From NCBI GenBank assembly GCA_023313575.1, contig JAJTTP010000002.1:1860001-1924000 (forward strand): a DNA stretch of 64,000 nucleotides, given 5' to 3'. Under the pieces are notes generated by a model. It saw nothing but the letters and a program-made list of their open reading frames with translations, ran no database searches and was not told the DNA's origin. This stretch comes from Eutypella sp. D-1. Taxonomy: Eukaryota > Ascomycota > Sordariomycetes > Xylariales > Diatrypaceae. The translations under genes were made by a program, and so were the position numbers. Below, one piece after another: positions 45,598 through 58,221 of the stretch. Position 1 is the stretch's first letter. Each line of letters starts with the position of its first letter.

Positions 45598-47515
45598 ATG
45601 CCGAGCGCCAACGGAAACGGTGATGGAATCGGGGCTGGTCCCGTCAACGGCACTTCCCAGTTCCTCAACCATCAGTCTGCCCTCGATGTCTTGAATGAGT
45701 ACAAGACTCGGGATGGACTCGGCATTGACCAACTGATGGATACCACCGTCCGTGGAGGTCTCACTTACAATGACTTCCTTGTCTTGCCTGGATACATCGG
45801 TTTCCCCGCCTCTGATGTTCTACTTGATTCTCCCATCACCAAGAGAATCTCTCTCAAGACTCCTTTCGTCTCGTCCCCCATGGACACCGTGACTGAGGAC
45901 GAGATGGCCATCACGATGGCCCTCCAGGGTGGCCTGGGTGTCATTCATCATAACTGCTCTCCTGACGCCCAGGCCGACATGGTCAGGAAGGTCAAGAGAT
46001 TCGAAAACGGTTTCATCAACGCCCCCGTCGTAATCAGTCCTCAGACCACCGTAAAGGAGGTCATAGAGCTGAAGGAGAAATGGGGCTTTGGTGGATTCCC
46101 CGTCACTGGTAAGTTGACATATTTCACTTTCGGTGCCTGGTTACTTCGTTCAGTCTATCAGCACTGCTGCACTTTTCTGGGAATTTGCATTCGATGATTA
46201 CAAACCTAATTTTTATAACTTTCGTTCCACCGTATAGACAGCAATGTCATGTGGACTCAAATTATGCTCTTTATGATAATGCATGGATTCCTTTTAAATC
46301 TAGATCTTTGCGCAAAATGTTGTCCATAATCGCATTCTCCATGACGAGCTATAGGCTAACATCTTCGCCATCATAGAATCCGGAAAGCTCGGCTCTAAGC
46401 TCCTCGGTATCGTTACCAACCGCGACATCCAGTTCGAGGAAAACCTTAGCCAGCCTATTCAAAATGTCATGGTTACCGAACTCATCACTGCTTCCAGCGG
46501 CGTCACCCTGGCGCAAGCCAACAAGATCCTGGCTAAGTCCAAGAAGGGCAAGCTCCCCATCGTCGACCAGGACTTCAACCTCGTGTCCATGATCTCTCGC
46601 TCCGACCTGACCAAGAACTTGGACTTCCCCCTGGCTTCGAAGCTTCCCGACTCCAAGCAGCTGCTCTGCGCCGCCGCGATCGGAACCCGCCCCGAGGACA
46701 AGACCCGTCTTCAGAAGCTTGTCGATGCTGGCCTCGACATTGTCGTCCTTGACAGCAGCCAGGGCAACAGCATGTACCAGGTCGAGATGATCAAGTGGAT
46801 CAAGCAGGAGTTTCCCGGCCTAGACGTCATTGGTGGCAACGTCGTGACGAGGGAACAGGCTGCTGGCCTCATCGCAGCCGGCGTCGACGGTCTCCGGATC
46901 GGCATGGGCAGTGGTAGTGCTTGTATTACCCAGGAGGTCATGGCCGTCGGTCGTCCCCAGGCCGCCGCCGTGCACGCGGTCTCCGCCTTCGCCGCCCGCT
47001 TCGGCGTCCCCTGCATCGCCGACGGTGGCGTACAGAACGTCGGCCACATTGTCAAGGGCCTGGCGCTCGGTGCCTCTACTGTCATGATGGGTGGCCTCCT
47101 GGCTGGCACCACCGAGTCTCCCGGCACCTCATTTGTGTCGCGGGAGGGAAAGCTGGTGAAGGCGTACCGTGGCATGGGCAGCATCGATGCGATGCAGGAC
47201 AAGAAGGCGGGTGCCGGGAGCAAGGACACGCAGGCGAGCAACGCGGGCACGGCGCGGTACTTCAGTGAAGGCGACAGCGTGCTAGTGGCGCAGGGTGTCT
47301 CCGGCGCCGTCGCCCACCGCGGCTCCGTCAACAAGTTCGTCCCCTATCTCGCGGCGGGCCTCAAGCACTCCCTCCAGGACTGCGGTATGAAGAGCCTGCG
47401 TGAACTCCACGAGGGCGTCCACGCCGGCATCGTGCGCTTCGAGATCCGCACCGCCAGCGCCCAGCTCGAGGGTGGCATCAACATGGAGAGCTTTGAGAAG
47501 AAGCTCTACGCGTGA
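45598..47515 (+). CDS. IMD: Inosine-5'-monophosphate dehydrogenase
   Basis: Exons 45598-46108 and 46377-47515 encode 549 residues, the usual length for fungal IMPDH. It oxidises IMP to XMP with NAD+, the committed step of GTP synthesis, in the cytosol. The N-terminal barrel motif [13 protein letters not shown] lies near 63-75 (from GGLTYNDF). Two CBS domains interrupt the barrel at about 130-250, around the splice join [12 protein letters not shown] and NVMVTELI. The catalytic loop [12 protein letters not shown] puts the nucleophilic Cys near 353. The GMP/IMP site [17 protein letters not shown] and the flap-proximal [11 protein letters not shown] are intact, keeping the Tyr before RGMGS. The GTSFVS segment differs from the common GEYFVS. 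The intron is unusually long for this window (268 bp). The ATG at 45598 follows a long T-rich leader. Confidence 0.96.
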
Positions 47516-48929
47516 GCCCCCTCTCACTCACCTACCACACGCTCCCTTTCTCTTTCGGTCCTTATCTCTCTCTCCCCCGCTTAAAGAATGATTTAGCGGA
47601 CAAGAAGACGAATGAGTGAAACAGTAAAAGGAGAAAATGAGTCAAAAAGTCAGGCCCATGGCCACTGGATAAGGCGGGGAAATGCTTGCGGAATACTAAC
47701 AGGTCGGATACTGCTCAATTTCTTTTCCTTTTCTATATAGCGTAGTTTGAGAACAACTACCAGATCAAACAAAGTGATACCATCATACCCTGACACCCCT
47801 CTTCGGGGTTGACAAAATATTGGGTAAAGAGGGCTGTCATCATGTTCGCATCATGTAAAACTTATGTTATCAAGGCGTTCAGGCGGAAAAATTGGGGGAG
47901 GTCATGTCGGATTACGGGACTACGAGTTTTACGTTATGCATACCCATGGGGAGAACGGTCAGCCGGATGGTTGGATGGATGGAAGGTCGATTCAGTTGTC
48001 ACTGGTATATAGTTTATATACCACTCACTTCATCAATATATCAGTTCCTATGAAGCACTACTTCGGTGCACGCACGTTCTCCATATTGACCATACGAGGC
48101 CAGCGAGACCAGGCGAAAGTACATGCGCATCACGAGCACGTTTGACTTGCGCGAAATTTCGGGGAAGGCGGCAAGACTGTATATACACAATGATCGTAAA
48201 TAAAAGGATAACATAAAGATAACGCTTCAAAACGCTTCACATACCATCAGCCCACAATCAGCAGCAGTTCATTGACTTCAACCTATTCATACTATTCATC
48301 CCTAAACTCATTTCGTGTCCAAACTCCAGCGGGAAAAAAAAGTGCCTCGATCAAGTCTTCATTCGTATATCCTATTATATTGATATATGCCCAGATGCAT
48401 ATGCCTGAATGTATGTATATGGCCGGAGGAATTTAGCAAATAACAAGGTCAGGTATCATGTATATGTATGCACAGCAAATGAAATAGTGCCCGTCAAAAT
48501 GAAGCGAGCGCTTTGCTCACACGTCCCCGGAAAGTTGCCGGATATGGACCGAGTAAAGGGGACAAATGGTAGTATTCCAAACACGAATCGAAATCAAAAA
48601 GGCTTCCCATGATTGGTCCCGACTGTAGGCGGGCCGCCCGGTGTTTCGTCTTGGTCGTCGCTAAATTCCACACTCCATCCATGATCATCAATTTCGTGGC
48701 GTTTGAACTCCCCAGGAGTGACGGCGGGCACGGTCAGTCTACTTCAGCGTAATTTCGTTGAGGTTGATGGATATGTCCCTAGTCGTTCTCTTTTTTTACG
48801 GTCGGGTCGTGCCATTCATCTCGTCGTCGTCATTATACCCTTTCCTCTCCGTATCCGACCCGAAGTTCATAACACGTCATCGCATATCGTTACCACCCAC
48901 CCCACACCTCGATAGCGCAGTAAGCCCCA
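47516..48929. other. Intergenic region between convergent genes
   Basis: The 3' flanks of the IMP dehydrogenase gene (+) and the MFS gene (-). Overlapping small ORFs have no recognisable features. Confidence 0.55.
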
Positions 48930-51319
48930 TCACCTCCGGTCTAGGGCCCCGTAGCCTCTTTCCGACGCCCTCAGGCTGCCCACAAGTGGTAGGTCGTCCT
49001 GGGCCGCGGGTTCGGGGACGATCTCGTCCTCCGCAACACCAACGGCATCGGGCGCGTCACCCGCGATGATAGCCCCATCCGCTTGCACCCTCACAACGCC
49101 GTACGCACCCGTGTCCGGGTCGCTGTTCGAGTCTGCATCATCCTCAACCTCGGTCTCGCTCTCCTGATCGTCGTCATCGTCTCCCGCTCCCGCGCTCGGG
49201 CCCTCGCCCTCCTCGATGAGCCACACGGGGATGGCGCCGAGGAGAGCCATGGAGGCGAGCAGCCACCAAGGGAGGGCGATGAAGGTGTGCTTGACGCCGA
49301 AGGAGAACGCGGCGCCGGCGATGGCGGGGCCGAGGGCGCGGCCCAGCGCCGAAAACGTCGTCGCGAAGCCGTTGAGCGTGCCCAGCACGCCGAGGCTGCG
49401 CGCGCTGTTCGTCAGCAGGATCGTCGTGCAGGGGAAACCCACGATCACCGCGAACGCCTTGACCGACATGACGACCACCAGGGCCGCGTACCGCGGCCAG
49501 CCCGCGCCAATCTGTCCCGTGTACGGCGTCACGATATACACCAGCGGGAACGCGAGGGCGCAGCCCCGGAAGCACCGCAGCACCCCGAAGCGCGCGCACA
49601 GCGCTGGGAAGAGTAGGAACTGCACCACCCCGCACACGACGCCATAGAGCATGAAGATGGTGCCGATGCTGCCGCTGTCGAGGCCGAAGCCGCCCGAGAA
49701 GAAAATCGGGCCTCTCGGCTCGTCCGCCGGCGGTCCGTCGAGCGATCCCCGCTCCGGGTAGTTCAGGAACACCGGCAGCACTTGGTCGTACGCCACGGAG
49801 TGCAGCGCCAGGAATGTGTATGCCACCAGGTTGATCACCGATTGTCGGGTAAACACGGCCCGCATGCTCGGCGCCGCAGCCTGCTTCTCGATGAGTCGCT
49901 GCGCTGACTTGTGCGGCGACGGGGGCTCGCGCTCGGGGTCGACGTCTGCTACAGGTGTGGTTCCGCCGGTCGAGGGCGCAGGCGAAGGGGAGTGTTGACG
50001 CCTGTGCTCCGCTAGTAACGGGGCAGCAGCCTCGTCGTCGAGTAGCGAGTAGCGCCTCAGGCGGCGGCCGTGGTGGTGGCGGCTATCACTGTGATGTCGG
50101 CCAGTCAGCAGGTCGCCGATGCGCTCGCCGAGGGCAATTCCCCAGTCAGGAGCATGGCGTCTGCGTGCGAGCGTCTCGCGCAGGAAGAGCAGCGCCGTCG
50201 TGAGCGAGATAAGGAAGATGACGGCACCCATGATGTTGGGCAGCGCGAAGGGGTACGCTCTGAGAAACCGGCTGCCGCCGAATAGCCCCGGAAACCGCTC
50301 CGCCGGTTTGGCGAAGAGCCCGCCGAACGCGGGCCCGAAAATCGACCCGATCGACCACACCAGCGGCATAATGGAGAAGGCACGTGGCTGAAGCTCCTTT
50401 TCAGGTACCATTTCGGCGACCATCGTGCGGATGATTCCGACTGTGGGCGCGCAATGCCGTGTCAGCCGGGTTGAAGGGACTTATGCCTCCCGGGAAAGGG
50501 GACTTACCATTTCCATTACTCGCCCCCTGAATGGCGCGGATGGCGATAGCCATCGGCAGACTGGTCGAGACTCCCCATATTAGGAAGAAGGTCATGGTGA
50601 AGAAGAGGCCGACGATGATGGTGGGTTTGCGGCCGAGGCGATCGGAGGCGCGGCCCCAAGGCACGGCGGTGACGCCCTGGGCAAGAGAGAAAACGGCGCT
50701 CGTGGCGCCTGCCCACTTGGCAACATCCTTCTTCTCGACACCGAAACTAGCGATCATTTCGGGTAAATAGGGGAACACGGAAGTCATGGCCAGGGGCTCG
50801 GCGAACCGCGCAACAGCTGTGCGCCAATGTTAGTCGGTCATAATTCTAAAAGTCTGCGGTGGTGGGTACCTGATCGGTGGGTTCATGACGCCCTGTATTT
50901 CATGGTGTAATATCACCCGGGTATCATCACGGCGATGCCTGCTTCAGAAACCTATGATGAGATTGAGGTCGGCAACCCAGTTACGGCAAGCCAAAGTCGA
51001 TCAAGACAAATATGGGGTAGGAGGGCCTCTTGGCAATTTGGGTATTTGGACATCACGACGAGGCTAAACCAATCACATCTTGAAACACGATGACAAGAGA
51101 GGCAGATGGCTCCAGACTGGTCACTTTTCCATCACCACTGCTAGGCGTTTCGCTGTTATTGGTAGAAACAAAGCCATCGTCCTCGTCGACACCTCAAATT
51201 CCATAGACCTAAAGAAAAGGGGGCCAAAGAAAGAAGGAGATGCGGTTATAGTTATGCAACTTACCCAGAATGGCCAGTTGCTGGACAGGCAACTTGGGCT
51301 TGCCATTGCGAGTCTTCAT
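48930..51319 (-). CDS. MFS transporter (DHA1 type, YCR023C-like)
   Basis: Exons in coding order are 51319-51265, 50816-50508 and 50440-48930, giving 624 residues with consistent phases. The short first exon (MKTRNGKPKLPVQQLAIL) joins to AVARFAEPLAMTSVFPYLP, the characteristic first helix of this group. The MFS signature loop GRASDRLGRKPTIIVG follows helix 2. Twelve membrane helices are expected, six on either side of a long cytosolic loop (about 225-320) rich in His and Arg (RHHSDSRHHHGRRLRR). The C-terminal tail is strongly acidic (DDDDDQESETEVEDDAD). The substrate is unknown; multidrug or metal-related export are both possible. Intron 1 is 448 bp, by far the longest inferred here; an in-frame stop just before the ATG at 51319 supports this start. 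Confidence 0.85.
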
Positions 51320-54300
51320 GATAGGTGGTCACGGTGGATTCTCCTCGCCACCTACAGACACTTCGACGAGAGCCAAGAGGGAACGATGACGGTTGATTCT
51401 CCCCAAAGCCAAATGAAGCGTGGTTCTAATGGTCAACCCAGCCAGCTACGTAAAAAAAAGGATAAAGATGCAAAGAGAAGATATTAAGTTAGGTCCTTAA
51501 GTATGTATGAACCAAGATATCTAAGAAATTGGACCACGGCTCCTTTAGATGCAGTATGAGACGGGATGGGAGGAGTCACGACGGGTCTGCTCTAGCCAAT
51601 ATTCTTAGGAGGAATATGTAAAATCAGTGAGAAAAATAGTTCTAGTTGGTGGTGGCAACTACCAAATAGTTCGGACAGGCTATGTATAACCAGTGGACTC
51701 AAATAAATTATATGACTTGACAGCGAGGCAGACAGACAGACAAAGCCGATGGGGTTCTTCCCCTTGTTTCTTTTCTTGTTCTTTCTCCTGTTCTCTCTGA
51801 ATTCCTAGAAGCCCGTTCATAACACAGCATATACGATATGACTTTTCTCAGTCAACGTCTAATAAGAAACTGAAAGGACATGAGGGAAGTGACGCAACCA
51901 CATAGAGAGAGAAAGAAACGAGGACGAAGAGAGGAATCTTAGAAAAGGAAAAGAAAAAAAAAAACTTTGCGTATAAGATGATTGGACGGTTAGAGGGGCA
52001 GGAGAGCGGAAAAGGAGGGGCGATAGCGGAGGCGTAGGCTAGCTGTAGTACCCACTGGGTACGCTAACTTTCAGTCATCTGCGTGCCCCAGGCGCCTAGC
52101 CGGTGCATCCTGCATTGCATATCGCTGTTCTCCGGCTGGGTTAAACCGGAATAGGAATGGCCAGTTTATCAGGATACTACTCCGGGCAGTACTTATAAGC
52201 AAGTAACGGTCCACCTATCACTGACCTCGGCTGCAGGAGGATGCACACCGAACCTTGGGAAACGCTTATAGATTTATACCAAGTAAGTACGTATGTAACC
52301 TGGAAAGGCCTGGCCTCTCAAGCCTCTGCCAATTTATGCCAATGTCAGCGTCACATCACATTTATGGTTGTCCCCCATCCGTGCAATACATACATTGCAA
52401 TGTCCAGATGTCGTCCAATTGCTCGTTGTTACTGTCCCCCAGCAGCCCCCATTCTTGTCCCGCCGCCCCTCACCCTCAAACCCCACAAGCCCACTCGCCC
52501 GACCTTGTATATAACCATACTTAATAGATGTAACCAACCCCAGGCAGCCACAGCGTCAGCGGGTCTACCAGGTAGGTGAAATGACATTCAGAGACTTTAC
52601 ATATGTTACTAAGTTCCAAGATTCCTGCCTGCCAAAGTTAATATAAGGGTAGAACAGGTAGGGTGATATAAGTGTACGTATGACCTTGAGAACTTCCACG
52701 ATTGCAGGTCGGGGTATGACGGTAGAGTAAGACGAGAAGTTTATATGTCTATAGATAACAAAAAGTCGCCGGTAGAATTTTCATAATTCCTTCGTGTATA
52801 TACTGTACTTTGTAAACCCAACCCCACGGTCCCCACCACGTCAAGCCCGTCCATTTATACTACCCCACCACCTTCTCCAGATTCAGGAGTTTGGTCTAGA
52901 GGTGATTGTTAAATAGTTCGTGTAGGAATACGGCTGTTCTTGTAAGACCAAATGCAGACGGGCAGGTGACAATAACTCTTACCTACAGGATGTTTCTGGC
53001 CACTCGGCAACCGTGGAATCGATGATGAGTAAAATGTCCATGGGTATGTATTAACATAGTCCAAAGTTACCTCATGTAGGTATGTATCGGCTCCGACATG
53101 GCAAGCCGAGAGAGAAGTAGCCGAGCTGCCGATTTGTGGCTGGCAAGCTGGCAGGCTGGCTACCCTACCTTTTGTCTATCGGGCATTTATTAAACACTGC
53201 GCAAACTAACTAAGTCTGAAGGTCTCACTAATACGCACACATAGGTTTCACCAAACTGGTCACGCGGCTGATCTTCCATTCCGCCACTATTGTTCTGTAC
53301 TACTCTACTTACTTACAAACCTACCAACTTACTTGCCAACTTGCCTACCTGATACCTACAGAAAAGCGTAGGCATCCTCCACCGGTCTACAGCCATTCAT
53401 AAATAATAGCTAAAGTTATACAGGTAGGCCCTGGTTATCCCCGGCTCTTCAGGCCTGCAGGGCCCGCCATCCGTTTACAAGTAAGGCCGTCGACATGGAG
53501 CGAGTGGCTGAATATTGCGAGGGTGTGGTTGGTCATGATATGTATGTATCTAACTACTTTGAGGCTAGGTAGGTACCGCCCCACAAGTAGCGTCGGGAAG
53601 ACAAGCTTGTGTGACTCCGGCTCCGGAGATCCCAGACATGGATATCGAATCCTCCTGGGTAACGTCGTACCTAGGTAGGTAGGTAACTTATCATGGAATA
53701 ATCAATCCGATTACAGGAATTACATGAGTATGCCAATAGCCTCGTTCTGCATATCTTAGATCACAAGTCTAGCCAATGTCTTGATCGGTCTTGAAGTATG
53801 GTGACATACCGACATAGGGACGCATGGGAGGTACTCGGGCAACGGTATAACTTCTTCATTATAGCATCCCGAGTTCTAGCTGCGTCATTCCGCGAAATAG
53901 TCGCGTCATCGCCCTTGCGATTGGCAATGTCCACCAGAGACAAGGGGCAATTGAATTTTCGTAATTATCGAGTGTTTGTAATAAACACCGTGATCTTTTA
54001 AGGCATCGATACTCGTAACTCGTACTGTCTGTCATCTTTCTCTGAACGGCCTCTTCGGAATGGATATTGGTCACCGGCTCGTCGGCTCCCTTATTTCCTT
54101 GTTTCCCTGAGTCGCTTTATTGCCAGTGATCATTCTCCATCGCCTCGAAGCCCCAAAAGACTCATGGTGCGCATCATGATCTGGAAGCATTTGAAGCATA
54201 GGCCAAAGTATGTACATATGTGACACTCTCTACAGTTCTAACGTATCCCTGTGAGTCCCCTTGCGTCGTGGGATTATCGGTAAAGGTAGAGGACATAGAT

Positions 54301-54399
54301 AATTAGGGGTTGGATGAAAACAGTGAATTGAAGAAATAAAGTGATGGCATTTGCCTACTACGTACTTTAACGGAATTTACTTACCACGAAGCAGCTATC
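51320..54399. other. Large gene-free region, 3 kb
   Basis: AT-rich spacer between the MFS gene and the transcription-factor gene. It contains AGGTAGGT motifs near 52570, 53570 and a longer CCTAGGTAGGTAGGTAAC near 53672-53689, plus GGCAAGCTGGCAGGCTGGC-type short repeats near 53140. No ORF here shows protein-like features and no RNA gene was seen. Confidence 0.6.
53668..53690. repeat. TACCTAGGTAGGTAGGTAAC palindromic repeat
   Basis: Another member of the interspersed CCTAGGTAGG motif family found in gene-free parts of the window. Confidence 0.7.
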
Positions 54400-57150
54400 T
54401 CACCATAGTGCCCCATAGCGTGCGCATGCATTCGCAGTGTCGAGGTTAGATCCTAAAATGTTCGCGACTCTATCATTGCAGATACAGCGTCGCCCATTAA
54501 CAAGTGACTCCAGAAGTTCTCTTTTGTAGTGAAGATCGAGTTGCATGGGTGGTTCTATCAGAAGCACACCTCGGGTAGTTATGACTTTTCCAGCGTTCGA
54601 AAGAACGTCAGGAACTCCGTCTTCGAGCCCTCGTCGCTCCCCAAGGCCGCGCAAAACCAGGCCGCCAGGTCCGCCAGCCTGCATCTACACAGGATAATCC
54701 CGCTAGGTCCCCAGAGCCCCTGGCCCCGCCCTTCCCCCCTCCACCCAATCAGCCCGGCGTCGTCGTCGTTCGCCTCCCATAAATCGACGACGTCGACGGG
54801 GAGCGAACTGCCGGTGCAGCAAGCACAGGCCCGCGTATGGTGGGCGTACGAGCAGGCGACCACGGCGCTCATGAGGATGCCGGGAATGGCGAGGGGGTTG
54901 AGCACCGTGTCCGACGCGGCCCCGGACGCAGCGCTGGGGTCGCTGGCGCGCTCGCGCTCGCGCATCACAACCCGCATAATCTGCGCCGCGCTCCAGGCCG
55001 CGATCCGGGGGCAAGACGATTGCATCCACGTGCGTAGGCGCACCTCGGGGCTGCGCATGGGCATGACGGCCCGGCTGCCGCGGCCCCTCGCATGGTACTG
55101 GTGGTTCGAGGTCTGTAGGAGGCTCAGGGGCGCGTGCATCTTGAGAGACGACATATGCCAGAGGAGTAGGGTGAGTGGGGAGAGGACATCCCTATTCATG
55201 TCACGGCCGTTAGAAGGGTCGGGGCGCGGCCCGGAAAAGTAAACCCGTCGGAGTGCCGTATCCCGTTCCATGCTCGCCCGCCAGCAGTTCAAGTGCGAGC
55301 GCCATGTCTGGATGGGGTCGCCGGGCGAGAGCTTGAGGTCTAACTCGCCGGTGGCGGAGCTGTGAGCTTCGCGCGCCGCTTCCCACACCCCGCCCTGCAG
55401 CGCGCAGAGGCTGAGGTGGAAGTCGTCCTTTGTGAGACGATATGGCAACTGCCCGCCTCCGCCGCCGCCGCCGCCGCCCGACAGGACATCCCTCAGGAGA
55501 AAAGAGAACAGCGCCTTCTGCCGCCCCGCTGGCTCGTCCCATTGTAGTCCCCGCCGCTCATCGTCGTCGGATGCCGTCCAGAGCCGCTCGGATTTAGGGA
55601 GCGTGATGCATAGTTCTTGGTATCGAATTGAAGGAGGATGGTCGAGGATAATGCTAAGATAGGCGTCCGTACGGAGCACAGAAAACGCGAGCCTAAAAGA
55701 GAGTAACTCACGATTATTAGATCGTGGTTTTGGCTAATTTTACCATGGATAAACAATCAAGTGTTCGTACCTGTGGAGGTGCTCTTGCGCAAGCCATATC
55801 GAAAAGGGGCTATCTTCCAGATCATGGTGATAGACGTGCTCGTCGTGGAATATGCCTATATAACGACACGTGGACACGAGGGTAGTGTTCAGTCGGAGCG
55901 CGGTGGCTACCATGCCTTCTTCGGTCTATATGATCATCAATCTGATGCTCTAGAGTACAAGATAGCGCGTCAGGTCTCCGTACTTACCAAACGACAGGTG
56001 GCATATATAACACATAGCATGAGAGCTTGCAACGTATATAACGAAGTATCAGTGTCCTATCGCAATCATTAACCACTCTGCGCATACAGCAAAGGGGCAG
56101 TAAGCTCCTACCAAATGTTTTCCCGTAGCAGCATCGAATACAGGCGACATAAGTTTCAGGTGCTCTGTCCCACCCTCGACTAGGCTGGAAAGCATAACCA
56201 TGGCTCCTAACAACATCTCCGAGGCATTCTCGGGTTCGAATGTCGGGGCGTGCAGCAAGGGCCACCAAGGATGTACTCTCGTAAAGTAGACACGGATAAG
56301 CCTCTTGACGTCATGGGAGTCTTTACTCAGATACTCGTGGAGTCCGGTCCTTGCATCATCGGGAGGGGTTGTGTGCGAAGCTGGTGTTTGTGATGTCAGG
56401 GATGACAATCCAGCACTTTCGCTCATGTCGTGGTCGGCTTGGGATATCACGGAGCTGTCGTCGGACTGGCCGCCGCCGACTGGGGGTAGCTGGCTATGAT
56501 GGCTTTCAGGAACATGGAGGCCAAGCTCGTTAGAATCCTGTCCACCCGGGCTTACCATCCAGTTTAGGGCACCGTGCAGTCCGTTCGGTAAGGGTGGTTC
56601 TGCACTGAGCTGGAAATTCGGGGGTAGCGACCACGAATTTTGAGGAGGGGTCCATTCTTGCTGAAAACTACCCCAAGGTGCTTCGACGAGCGTCCTCCCA
56701 GTTTCGTTGCCCTGCCCAGGATAAACGTGTCTATCTTCGTTCGTGATGGACTCTATCTCCCCCCTATCCTCTTCCGGACTAGACTGCATGCTGCTCTTCG
56801 TAGAAGGTACGTGTCCCGGCGATGTATATCGCGGGTGGAACTCCACATGCCTCTTCAACACGTCGCTATCTCAGATTAGATGTTTTGATCTTAAGTCCGC
56901 TAGGGCAGTCTCCAATGAGCGAGGCGTACCTGCGAGCATACCTGCGCCCACATAGCGGGCACTGGTATTGGGGTTGTGGGTTGTGGGATTTCATGTGGCG
57001 CGTCAAGTGCTCCTTGCGATTGAACAGCTTCTCGCAACCAGCGACGGTGCACGCGAAACGCTTGCTGCGCGACGGTGTAACCGCCCCGTGTGGGATGTGA
57101 AGCATCATTTCCTCGTGCGCCGAGGCGAACGATTCTGGATATTGTTCCAT
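54400..57150 (-). CDS. C2H2 zinc-finger / Fungal_trans transcription factor
   Basis: Exons in coding order are 57150-56930, 56865-56112, 56056-55988, 55925-55771, 55692-54586 and 54520-54400, giving 808 residues. Two C2H2 fingers lie at the N-terminus: C34-x4-C39-x12-H52-x3-H56 and C64-x2-C67-x12-H80-x3-H84; the second is completed across intron 1 (YARSDVLKRHVEFH). A disordered acidic/Pro linker leads to a Fungal_trans regulatory domain starting near 255 (LIRVYFTRVHPWWPLLHAPTF), with TLQALMLCVIYATCRL rebuilt by splicing. A Gly9 run is present. The last intron has a weak donor (GTCATA); without it the protein ends at 54579 with LEKS. The ending GRRCICNDRVANILGS argues for the sixth exon. It is probably a nuclear regulator, perhaps of neighbouring genes. 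Confidence 0.82.
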
Positions 57151-58221
57151 GCTTTGACTTACTGAGGGGTTATGGGTGAATCAATAACTAATGCTAGGTT
57201 GGCCATGAGCTGCACGCACTATTGACAATGAGTCAAGATGATAATATAATCATAGAGTTGACTGAACTTGACTAGTCATAGTAGATGAAGGGCCTGTAAG
57301 CCCTGCTTACTTAGTAGAAATGTTACCTACAAGAAGGAAACGTTCTTAGCAAAAATACCGTCAGATGGATTTCCTTTTGGCCCCCACCCAGAGACTATTC
57401 AATCAGGTACCGATGCATCCTACAACCTACAGTCTGGGCCATGGGCCTAGAGCAGTGGTCGTAGCCCAATGAGGCTGCCTTTGTGCATGCGCTGGTTTTA
57501 ACGAATACCGTCCATTTAGAAGGACCGGTCTAGGTCGGTCATAATATATAGTAAAGTTTCCCGCAGAGTGTCAGCCAGCAGTTGTCGGTGAGGTACGGCA
57601 CATGCGCAAAGTTAAACATGGCTGAAACATTCACTCGACATACTCGCTGACCGCTTGATTCGAGACAGAGCGGCAATGTAGTTGTATCTTCTTTCACAAA
57701 GGAAGGTAGGAGGCAAGGAGGCTCATTCAATCACTCGATGTGGGAGTGCCAAGGCTCATCCCGCCCCTGAGTCCCTTGTAGTGTGTAACATACTGTACAT
57801 ATGTGGGATGTGGCATGTGGGAGGTGCGCATGTGGCATGTGGGATACCGAAGCCTTACCGATCCTGTCCACATTTCATGCTTCTGTAAGGTTCTGTATCG
57901 AGTAATTGCGCGATGCATGGCCTGGCATGCATTCGTTACGGGTCGAGATACTTTTGCTATACTCACAAAGGAGCCGACAAATGACCTGGAAGACTACAAT
58001 GGAGCCTGTCTACGGCCATGCCATTCTCTTTGGCAAAACATTATAGATAGATAGACGCTCTTGACCACCGGGCGGCCATGTTAGTTTTCAGCATGCATCA
58101 TATATATGGATGATGCCCGGCATTCTAGTTGCCAAGACGATTAACTCGACATCTACTGGTGTCCCTCATCCGAATCCCTTCTCACGAAATTCTCCATCGA
58201 CTTCAGTAACGCACAATAACG
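57151..58221. other. Divergent promoter region between regulator and reductase genes
   Basis: 1.07 kb shared upstream region. It contains imperfect direct repeats of GGCATGTGGGA at about 57805-57845 and an AT-rich part near 57240. No gene is supported. Confidence 0.55.

Noticed and set aside
51080..51487. Plus-strand ORF of 135 codons over the first exon and intron of the MFS gene
   Set aside because: No domain, basic low-complexity end, and it overlaps a supported start exon on the other strand.
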